Positions 1-4,847 of a stretch of 8,880 nt of DNA are shown one piece after another (within the stretch, counting starts at the first letter, position 1; each line of letters opens with the position of its first letter). Origin of the DNA: an uncultured Sutterella sp. (GTDB taxonomy: Bacteria; Pseudomonadota; Gammaproteobacteria; Burkholderiales; Burkholderiaceae_F); contig USBS01000076.1 of assembly GCA_900552915.1 (NCBI GenBank), forward strand, positions 1 to 8,880, given 5' to 3'. A program made the position numbers and the translations under genes. The notes below the pieces were generated by a model, which saw only the letters and a list, made by a program, of their open reading frames with translations, ran no database searches and was not told the origin of the DNA.

Positions 1-545
1 TTGGCGTGTGCGAGCTTAACGAGGCGCTCAATCATGGTGCGGTCGCGGAAGAGCTCGATGTCGATCACGTCGGCGCGGCCGACGCGGATGATGGCTTCAT
101 AAACCTCACCGTAGTACTTGTCTTCGGCGATGAAGGGGCCGCCGTCGGTACCGTTGCGCAGCGTGACCAGCACGGCCTTGCTGCCGGAAGCTTCGTAGGC
201 CTTTTTGGTGATTTCGGCGAATTTGGCCGGGGCGAGTCGGCCGAGGTAGTCGATTCGCACTTCAACCATGTCGAGCGACTTGATCTTGGAAAAACCGCGA
301 AGCGTCTTGAGCATGTCGGCTTCCGTCTTGTCTGTCGTGGGAGCGAAAATCTTCGGACGACCTTCACCGATTGAGAGACCGCGCACTTTGACGGGTTTGA
401 CGCGGCCGTGCGTCCAGTTTTCGATGCGGTTCATCGTGTCGACCGGGCGAGTCTTGTCGGTGAAACGTTCGGTCGTGCTTGCAAATGCGGCAGGCATGGC
501 TGCGGCGGCAAGCGTGGAGGAGAGAAGAAGTTCGCGACGATTCAT
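1..545 (-). CDS. aroD: Exported type I 3-dehydroquinate dehydratase (partial, C-terminus beyond the left edge)
   Basis: The first 181 codons read open from ATG 545 to the edge. The enzyme family converts 3-dehydroquinate to 3-dehydroshikimate through a Schiff base. The N-terminus (NRRELLL at residues 2-8, then an Ala-rich core ending AFA at 20-22) looks like a Tat signal peptide; cytoplasmic AroD has none. The mature part shows the type I landmarks: GEGRPKI (60-66), the VEVRID strand (94-99, substrate-binding E95 and R97), VLVTLR (125-130, the substrate-binding Arg) followed by GTDGG, and IDIELF (161-166). The catalytic His and Lys would lie just past the edge, so activity cannot be judged. 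A weak ribosome site (TAGGT, minus strand of 554-558) sits 9 bases before the start; the next ATG (codon 17) would cut the signal peptide. Periplasmic location implies a catabolic or respiratory rather than biosynthetic role (inference). The gene is divergent from the XRE regulator. Confidence 0.85.
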   Translation of the reverse strand, partial: MNRRELLLSSTLAAAAMPAAFASTTERFTDKTRPVDTMNRIENWTHGRVKPVKVRGLSIGEGRPKIFAPTTDKTEADMLKTLRGFSKIKSLDMVEVRIDYLGRLAPAKFAEITKKAYEASGSKAVLVTLRNGTDGGPFIAEDKYYGEVYEAIIRVGRADVIDIELFRDRTMIERLVKLAHA

Positions 546-648
546 TTTTTCATACCTATGGAAAGCTTGGAGATTCGAACTTTCGCGCCCTCGGATGAGA
601 GCAAAAGTCCTTAGGCCGAATTCTCGGATCGTCTAATTCGCTTGGATA

Positions 649-662
649 CCCCCGTTCGGGGG
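649..662 (-). other. GC-rich hairpin in the dehydroquinase leader
   Basis: CCCCC (649-653) pairs perfectly with GGGGG (658-662) around GTTC. It stands out in an AT-rich leader. No T-run follows on either strand, so it is not a classical intrinsic terminator; it may stabilise or structure the 5' leader of the minus-strand transcript. Confidence 0.4.
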
Positions 663-754
663 AATGGGCTAGGAAAAATTTTCCGACTCAATTGGAAATT
701 TGACGCAAAGTTGACAATTCTGGCAAAACATTACTAACAATGTCTTCTCTACAA

Positions 755-797
755 TTAGACGTTACATATAACGTTTAACATATTATTCAACGCCTAA
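755..797. promoter_or_regulatory. Operator-like array: three AACGYYTAA half-sites
   Basis: Positions 755-778 form an imperfect 24-base palindrome, TTAGACGTTA and TAACGTTTAA around CATA, with a single mismatched pair (758/775). The half-site AACGTTTAA (770-778) recurs as AACGCCTAA at 789-797, 19 bases downstream in the same orientation, and as AACGTCTAA on the minus strand of 755-763. Three copies in 43 bases, on a helical-type spacing, suggest a dimeric regulator with an extra half-site. The array overlaps the candidate minus-strand promoter (763-790), which would suit repression or activation of the dehydroquinase. The binding protein is unknown; the adjacent XRE protein or the TtrR-like regulator are candidates. 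Confidence 0.5.
763..790 (-). promoter_or_regulatory. aroD: Candidate sigma70 promoter for the dehydroquinase
   Basis: On the minus strand, TTGAAT (minus strand of 785-790) and TATGTA (minus strand of 763-768) are separated by 16 bases, giving a plausible -35/-10 pair directed toward the gene starting at 545. The -10 lies inside the palindrome spacer at 755-778. It would leave a leader of about 210 bases containing the 649-662 hairpin. Other AT-rich hexamers are available, so this is only the best of several options. Confidence 0.3.
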
Positions 798-871
798 TGA
801 TTGAAGCCTGCGACTGCTGCTGAAGTTGACTGGGCAAAAGGTTGTGCCGACTCAATCGGCATCCGGATGAC

Positions 872-885
872 AAAAGCATGCTTTT
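872..885. promoter_or_regulatory. Perfect palindrome AAAAGCATGCTTTT, candidate XRE operator
   Basis: A perfect 14-base dyad lies 37 bases upstream of the proposed -35 of the XRE gene. Its half-site AAAAGCAT occurs again at 969-976, only 4 bases before the XRE start codon. Palindromes of this size near the regulator's own promoter are typical of autoregulated HipB/XRE repressors. Binding by this protein is inferred, not shown. Confidence 0.4.
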
Positions 886-921
886 TCGGAAGTTATGCAA
901 TATCGTTTGAGTCTGGTATTG

Positions 922-951
922 TTGGTTAACACATCATAAAAAAGGTAAAAT
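922..951 (+). promoter_or_regulatory. Candidate sigma70 promoter for the XRE gene
   Basis: TTGGTT (922-927) and TAAAAT (946-951) are separated by 18 bases. Transcription would start near 958 and leave a leader of roughly 20 bases without a clear Shine-Dalgarno sequence. The dyad ATGCG/CGCAT (950-968) lies across the predicted start point. Confidence 0.4.
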
Positions 952-980
952 GCGAAATAAAACCGCATAAAAGCATAAAT

Positions 981-1340
981 ATGAAACAGCCTTCGACTGC
1001 AAAAATTAGAAAACAGCGAGAAAAAATCTATTTCCAGTCGGTCGATGCGTTTTGCTCTCGTCTGGGAGAGTACGTTGCTCTGGCTCGCCGTAAGCGTGGA
1101 CTCACGCAAACCGAAATGGCGGAAAAGGCATGTACTTCGATCGCGACGTATCAACGCATTGAAAAAGGAGACGGCTCGGTCGCACTTGCAACCATGCTGA
1201 GAGTTCTTGCGATTCTCGATCGTTTGGAATCTTTCGATAAGGTTCTTTCGCCGCTTGAGGATCGGGTCGGCATGGAACTGATGCAAGAGAAACTTCCGAA
1301 GCGCGTGCGCAGCAAACCCGCAAAATTCGATGGGTCCTAG
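981..1340 (+). CDS. XRE-family HTH regulator, HipB-like
   Basis: The 119-residue protein has one XRE helix-turn-helix at about residues 28-82: LALARRKRGLTQTEMAEKA-type helices, then ATYQRIEKG with the usual RIEKGD turn, and a final helix with MLRVLAILD. The C-terminal tail DRVGMELMQEKLPKRVR (94-110) resembles HipB-like antitoxins that normally pair with a HipA-like Ser/Thr kinase. It would be a cytoplasmic DNA-binding dimer that represses its own promoter. No intact kinase gene follows; only a 33-codon stub begins 2 bases after the stop. No Shine-Dalgarno sequence precedes ATG 981, so expression may be low or nearly leaderless. GC is lower than in the flavoprotein genes, which suggests separate origin. 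It could instead be a stand-alone regulator of the divergent dehydroquinase. Confidence 0.75.
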   Translation: MKQPSTAKIRKQREKIYFQSVDAFCSRLGEYVALARRKRGLTQTEMAEKACTSIATYQRIEKGDGSVALATMLRVLAILDRLESFDKVLSPLEDRVGMELMQEKLPKRVRSKPAKFDGS

Positions 1341-1342
1341 CT

Positions 1343-1444
1343 ATGCACAACCGCATTTCTGTATTTGTCGGTGCTCGAGAGAGGATCGGGCGGTACGCTT
1401 GTTTACCTGAGGGCGTCAGAACGCCATCGGCGCAAACCGGTTGA
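1343..1444 (+). pseudogene. Possible hipA N-terminal remnant (33 codons)
   Basis: An ATG 2 bases after the XRE stop opens 33 codons ending at TGA 1442-1444, with a second in-frame TGA directly after. The peptide begins with ISVFVGARERIGRYA at residues 5-19. This resembles the start of HipA-like kinases, where a short beta strand, a glycine and an [IV]GR or VGxL turn are common. The position is exactly where hipA normally sits after hipB. Nothing resembling the kinase core can be read downstream in any frame to 1662. The match is short and judged by eye, so this could also be non-coding sequence. Confidence 0.3.
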
Positions 1445-1648
1445 TGAATAGCTCCTTAGACATAAATCGTTGCTCGGCTGCCGGTGCAAGAGATGCTTTC
1501 GATAGTAAGTGTTTTTACCTAGAAAATTGCCTGAATCCATTGTTTCTCGGAGGTAGACTTACCTTGATGTGGGTACCGTAAGAATGACTTAAGGGTTCGC
1601 CTGACTGTCGACCATACGGGCATCTCACATGTGATTTAAAAAATCCAA
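1445..1648. other. Intergenic region upstream of the FMN/FAD reductase
   Basis: No gene is supported here. A 45-codon open frame at 1444-1581 has no ribosome site and is rich in rare-type codons (TTA, ATA, CTA, AGA). A perfect 10-base dyad TCACATGTGA lies at 1625-1634, close to the ribosome site of the reductase. I see no strong -35/-10 pair; TTGATG at 1564-1569 is the best -35-like hexamer but has no good partner. The region must hold the promoter of the reductase unless transcription comes through from the XRE gene. Confidence 0.4.
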
Positions 1649-1654
1649 AAGGAG
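1649..1654 (+). promoter_or_regulatory. Strong ribosome binding site for the FMN/FAD reductase
   Basis: AAGGAG lies 8 bases before ATG 1663 and fixes the start of the reductase; the near-ideal site suggests strong expression. Confidence 0.85.
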
Positions 1655-1662
1655 AGAGAAAC

Positions 1663-3477
1663 ATGAGCATTCGCAAGGTTTGCACGGCTTGCTTGACGGC
1701 CCTTTTTGCCGCGGGCGCCGCTGTTGCTGTTCAGGCTGCCGAAGGAGCCAAGACCGCTCCGACGACGTTCAAGCCCGGCACCTATACGGCTACGGTCAAC
1801 GGACACAATGCTCCCGTTACCGTGAAGGTAACCGTGAGCAAGAATCGCATCGAAAAGATCGATACTTCCAAGAACCTTGAAACGATCGGCGTAGGCCGCG
1901 TGGCTCTGCAGCTGATGACCGACAAGATCATCAAGTATCAGTCCCTCGGCGTGGATGCCATTACGGGTGCTTCCATTTCGAGCTTTGCCATTCTTTCGGG
2001 CGTCGAAAAGTGCCTGCAACAGGCCGGCGGCAATATCGACAAGCTCACCGAACAGGTTGAAAAGCATCCGGCTGGTACGGCTACGTATGACGCCGATGTC
2101 GTCGTGATCGGCGGCGGCGGTTCCGGTCTTGCCACGGCTATTGCCGCGCATCAGGCCGGAGCCAAGAAGGTGATTGTCATCGAGAAGCTCGGCTATCTCG
2201 GCGGCTCGACGAACGTCTCTGAAGGTGCTCTGAACGCTGTTGACGACAAGCGTCAGAAGGCTCAGGGCATCGAAGACAGCTTCGACAAGTTCTATCAGCA
2301 GACTCTTAAGGGCGGCCACAACAAGGGCAACCCGGAACTCGTCAAGTACCTCACCCAGAACTCCATGAAGTCGGTCGAATGGCTCGAAAGCATGGGCGTG
2401 AAGTTCAAGGATGAAATCGGTACGGCGACGGGCGCTCTCTGGCAGCGCAGCCATTACCCGGCCACTCCGTCGGGCAACACCTATATCCGCACGTTTGAGC
2501 AGGTGATCAAGGGCACGAACGGCGCTATTCAGGTTCTCACCGACACGCAGGCCACCGACCTTATCCAGAAGGACGGCCGCATCACGGGCGTGACCGCCAA
2601 GCACTTCGACCAGAAGGTTGTGCTCAACGCCAAGAGCGGTGTTGTGATCGCTACGGGCGGCTTCGGCGCGAACATCAAGTTCCGTCAGGATGTCAATACG
2701 GGCGTTTGGAAGAGCGTCAAGCTCGACAAGTCCATCGGCTGCACCAACATCCAGAAGGCTGCTCAGGGCGAAGGCCTCATCATCGCTCAGAAGCACGGCG
2801 CCGATGTGATCAACCTCGACGACATCCAGATTCACCCCTGCGGCACGCCGGGTACGGGCTTGATGGAAAACATCCGCACGTCCGGCCGCAATCGCATCTT
2901 CGTGAACGTTGCGGGTGACCGCTTCGTGAATGAAGGCGCAGCCCGCGACGTTCTGGCCGGCGCCATCTTCGCGCAGCCGCAGAGCACCTACTACGTGGTT
3001 GTGAACAAGGTTCGCTATCCGAGCCGCGACTGGGTCGACGCCAACGGCGCCACGATCCGCGACATGGTTGCGTTGGGTGCGGTTGTCGAAGCCAACACGC
3101 TTGACGAACTTGCCAAGAAGACCGGCATGGATCCCGCCAAGCTGAAGGCCAGCATCGACAACTACAACAAGATCGTCAAGGGCGAAATGAAGGACCCGCT
3201 GGGCTTTAAGGCCGACAACAAGGCCGACACGACCCTCACCGAAGGTCCGTGGTACGCCTGCAAGAAGGTTCCGACCGTTCACCACACGATGGGCGGCATC
3301 AAGATCAACGTGAACGCTCAGGTGATCGGCACCGACGGCAAGGTCATTCCGGGTCTGTATGCAGCTGGTGAAGTCACGGGCGGCATCCACGGTTCGAACC
3401 GTCTGGGCGGCAACGCCATTGCCGACATCATGACATTCGGCCGCACGGCTGGCACGAACGTTGTGAAGATGCACTAA
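1663..3477 (+). CDS. Exported FMN-binding / FAD fumarate-reductase-like flavoprotein (flavocytochrome c family, no haem)
   Basis: This 604-residue protein has a Sec signal peptide (residues 1-26, cut near QAA), an FMN_bind domain (about 36-122), and an FAD-binding reductase domain (about 143-604). The FMN domain carries DAITGAS (98-104), the covalent flavinylation signature, with Ser104 at the acceptor position where Thr is usual. The FAD domain has GGGGSG (150-155), E174 and LGGSTN. By alignment to Shewanella Fcc3, the catalytic set is kept: H391 (H365), E402 and R405 (E378, R381), R420 in GDRFVNE (proton donor R402), H541 (H504) and R580 in GSNRLGGNAI (R544). M401 replaces substrate-contacting T377. 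No CxxCH haem motif exists, so electrons probably come through FMN from a membrane donor encoded elsewhere. The His-type pocket favours a fumarate-like acid over urocanate, but the Met change makes the true acceptor uncertain. ApbE flavin transferase must also be elsewhere. Confidence 0.9.
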   Translation: MSIRKVCTACLTALFAAGAAVAVQAAEGAKTAPTTFKPGTYTATVNGHNAPVTVKVTVSKNRIEKIDTSKNLETIGVGRVALQLMTDKIIKYQSLGVDAITGASISSFAILSGVEKCLQQAGGNIDKLTEQVEKHPAGTATYDADVVVIGGGGSGLATAIAAHQAGAKKVIVIEKLGYLGGSTNVSEGALNAVDDKRQKAQGIEDSFDKFYQQTLKGGHNKGNPELVKYLTQNSMKSVEWLESMGVKFKDEIGTATGALWQRSHYPATPSGNTYIRTFEQVIKGTNGAIQVLTDTQATDLIQKDGRITGVTAKHFDQKVVLNAKSGVVIATGGFGANIKFRQDVNTGVWKSVKLDKSIGCTNIQKAAQGEGLIIAQKHGADVINLDDIQIHPCGTPGTGLMENIRTSGRNRIFVNVAGDRFVNEGAARDVLAGAIFAQPQSTYYVVVNKVRYPSRDWVDANGATIRDMVALGAVVEANTLDELAKKTGMDPAKLKASIDNYNKIVKGEMKDPLGFKADNKADTTLTEGPWYACKKVPTVHHTMGGIKINVNAQVIGTDGKVIPGLYAAGEVTGGIHGSNRLGGNAIADIMTFGRTAGTNVVKMH

Positions 3478-3499
3478 CGGCCTTATAGGGACATAACAG

Positions 3500-3529
3500 G
3501 ACTGCGCTGACTCCTCCTAATGCGCAGTC
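3500..3529 (+). terminator. Upstream hairpin after the reductase gene
   Basis: GACTGCGC (3500-3507) pairs with GCGCAGTC (3522-3529) around a 14-base loop. It lies 22 bases after the stop codon and has no T-run, so alone it is a weak terminator. It may protect the mRNA 3' end together with the following stem-loop. Confidence 0.4.
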
Positions 3530-3535
3530 GTCCCG

Positions 3536-3590
3536 ACCGGCGGCGGTTTTCGGACTCCATGCGTTCCGAAAGCGGCCGCCGGTTTCTTTT
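3536..3590 (+). terminator. Compound rho-independent terminator of the reductase
   Basis: An outer stem ACCGGCGGC (3536-3544) pairs with GCCGCCGGT (3575-3583). An inner stem TTTCGGA (3548-3554) pairs with TCCGAAA (3565-3571). A T-rich tail (TTTCTTTT, 3583-3590) follows. This strong structure separates the reductase from the transporter gene and argues that the two are not one simple transcript. Confidence 0.8.
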
Positions 3591-3658
3591 GCCTGTTTTC
3601 TATGCGGTTGTGTGCCGTACGACTTGATAAAACGGCAACTTTCTAAGGTATTTGACTC

Positions 3659-3687
3659 AAGACAGCAACAAAAGCGCCTCCTACAAT
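3659..3687 (+). promoter_or_regulatory. Candidate promoter of the BASS transporter
   Basis: TACAAT (3682-3687) is a good -10, with AAGACA (3659-3664) as -35 at 17 bases. A small dyad TTGA-C-TCAA (3652-3660) overlaps the -35 edge and could be a regulator contact. The leader would be about 85 bases. The rest of the 303-base gap (3478-3780) holds the two hairpins and no gene. Confidence 0.45.
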
Positions 3688-3767
3688 CGTTGAATCAGCC
3701 ATAAGGTCTGAAAAAACAATTCGCCCCTCGACGACACAAACAAAAAGAGCAAGGTGGCGATAACCAC

Positions 3768-3772
3768 AGGAG
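3768..3772 (+). promoter_or_regulatory. Ribosome binding site that sets the BASS start
   Basis: AGGAG lies 8 bases before ATG 3781. This favours 3781 over the in-frame ATG-like start at 3754, which would add 9 non-conserved residues and has no ribosome site. Confidence 0.8.
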
Positions 3773-3780
3773 ATAAAAAC

Positions 3781-4731
3781 ATGAATGCGCTTGCCGCCTT
3801 AAGCCGGTTCTGCAATAAAACATTTGCGCTCTGGGTTTTGGTCTTTGCCGCCGTCGCCTACGTTGCGCCCGACACCTTCAAACCTTTGGCCGGGTGGATT
3901 TCTCCGCTGCTGGGCCTGGTGATGTTCGGCATGGGTCTAACGCTTTCGGTCAACGACTTTAAGCTTGTCTTTTCCAAGCCCGTCGACGTACTGATCGGCA
4001 TTTTGGCGCAGTTCATCATCATGCCGACGCTGGCTTATTTGCTCTGCATCCTGATGCAGCTGCCGCCCGAAATCGCCGTAGGCGTCATTTTGGTGGGCTG
4101 CTGTCCGGGCGGGACGTCTTCCAACGTGATGACGTTTTTGGCGCGCGGCGACACGGCGCTTTCCGTGACGATCACAAGCTGCACGACGCTTCTGGCGCCC
4201 GTCGTGACGCCTGCGCTCATCTGGGTGTTTGCGCACCAGTGGATTGAGATTGATCCGTTGGCGATGTTCTGGTCGATCTGCCAGATCGTGCTTATCCCGA
4301 TTGCAATCGGTGTGGCCATTCACACGGTTCTCGGCGAGGAGCGAGTGGCTGTGGCCTCGACCTGCCTGCCTCTGATTTCGGTGGTTTCAATCGTGCTTAT
4401 CGTGATGGCTGTGGTGGCTGTGAGCCAGCCCAACATCGCCAAGAGCGGCCCGCTTGTCTTTGCGGTCGTTGTGCTTCACAACGGTCTGGGTTACGTCGTA
4501 GGTTACCTTGCCGCCAAGTTCTTCAAGATGAATCTTGCCAAGCGCAAGTGCCTCTCGATCGAAGTCGGCATGCAGAATTCCGGCTTGGGTGTCGCGTTGG
4601 CCACGGTGCACTTTGCAACGATGCCGCTGGCGGCACTGCCCTCGGCCATCTTCAGCTTCTGGCACAACATCTCCGGTCCCATCGTCGCGACGATCTTCCA
4701 TCGCTGGACCGAAGAAAACACAAAGAAGTGA
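3781..4731 (+). CDS. Sodium-coupled BASS-family transporter (bile acid:sodium symporter family)
   Basis: The 316-residue inner-membrane protein is almost entirely hydrophobic helices, with the inside-out repeat expected of the BASS fold. The sodium-site residues known from bacterial ASBT structures are all present: Q77, S114 and N115 in CCPGGTSSNV (107-116), T132, and E261/Q265 in IEVGMQNSG (260-268). Sodium-driven import is therefore likely. BASS members carry bile acids, pyruvate, pantothenate precursors and other organic acids. CCPGGTSSN with HNGLGY (233-238) looks like the bacterial YocS/PanS-type branch, but substrate cannot be read from sequence. The gene has its own promoter and terminator between two exported reductases, so it may move their substrate or product (inference). 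It is convergent with the kinase operon. The start is fixed by AGGAG at 3768-3772. Confidence 0.9.
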   Translation: MNALAALSRFCNKTFALWVLVFAAVAYVAPDTFKPLAGWISPLLGLVMFGMGLTLSVNDFKLVFSKPVDVLIGILAQFIIMPTLAYLLCILMQLPPEIAVGVILVGCCPGGTSSNVMTFLARGDTALSVTITSCTTLLAPVVTPALIWVFAHQWIEIDPLAMFWSICQIVLIPIAIGVAIHTVLGEERVAVASTCLPLISVVSIVLIVMAVVAVSQPNIAKSGPLVFAVVVLHNGLGYVVGYLAAKFFKMNLAKRKCLSIEVGMQNSGLGVALATVHFATMPLAALPSAIFSFWHNISGPIVATIFHRWTEENTKK

Positions 4732-4751
4732 ATTCGGTCGACCGCCGAGAA

Positions 4752-4797
4752 CGAAAGTGCCGGAGGAGCGCAATGCTTTTTCGGCACTCGTTTTTTT
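4752..4797 (+). terminator. Rho-independent terminator of the BASS gene
   Basis: AGTGCCG (4756-4762) pairs with CGGCACT (4782-4788), extended by CG/CG (4752-4753 with 4789-4790) across a two-base bulge. Seven Ts follow at 4791-4797. It lies 21 bases after the transporter stop and faces the converging operon. Confidence 0.8.
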
Positions 4798-4828
4798 GCG
4801 ATCTGCGGTCATTTTGCATAACGCAGAC

Positions 4829-4844
4829 AAAAGCTGAAGCAGCT
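4829..4844 (-). terminator. Possible short terminator of the minus-strand operon
   Basis: On the minus strand, AGCTG and CAGCT (4844-4840 and 4836-4832) form a 5-bp stem with a 3-base loop, beginning 4 bases after the flavoprotein stop and followed by TTTTG-like sequence. The stem is short, so termination may be inefficient or may use another hairpin such as TCTGCG/CGCAGA at 4802-4827. Confidence 0.35.
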
Positions 4845-4847
4845 CGG

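Larger units (their letters stand above)
546..980. other. Divergent intergenic control region
   Basis: This 435-base stretch between the divergent dehydroquinase and XRE genes holds no convincing gene. It is AT-rich compared with its neighbours, especially from about 690 to 980. It contains several inverted repeats: a C5-GTTC-G5 hairpin at 649-662, GGAAAA-A-TTTTCC at 672-684, an operator-like array at 755-797, a 6-bp stem at 845-861 (TGCCGA/TCGGCA), a 14-base palindrome at 872-885, and ATGCG/CGCAT at 950-968. The last four lie nearer the XRE gene; the 649-662 hairpin would fall in the 5' leader of the dehydroquinase mRNA. The density of dyads suggests a regulated divergent promoter pair. Confidence 0.6.

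Noticed and set aside
562..585. A tRNA T-arm-like string (GTTCGAATCT on the minus strand), possible tRNA fragment or attachment site
   Set aside because: The flanking bases do not form a T-stem, no other tRNA arm can be folded, and no integrase or matching repeat is present.
852..1286. A 144-codon minus-strand frame across the XRE gene and its promoter
   Set aside because: Low-complexity Phe/Arg/Cys-rich translation without motifs, antisense to a clear HTH protein and its control region.
1444..1581. A 45-codon plus-strand frame after the possible hipA stub
   Set aside because: No ribosome site, many rare-type codons and no similarity that I recognise; length is compatible with chance.
1636..3474. 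A 612-codon open frame on the minus strand opposite the FMN/FAD reductase
   Set aside because: It is a shadow of strong codon bias in the plus-strand gene; it lacks a ribosome site and shows no family motif, while the plus frame has complete catalytic motifs.
3616..3640. A possible FNR box beginning TTGATAAAA upstream of the transporter
   Set aside because: Only one half-site matches TTGAT; the second half reads CGGCA rather than ATCAA, so the dyad needed for FNR is missing.
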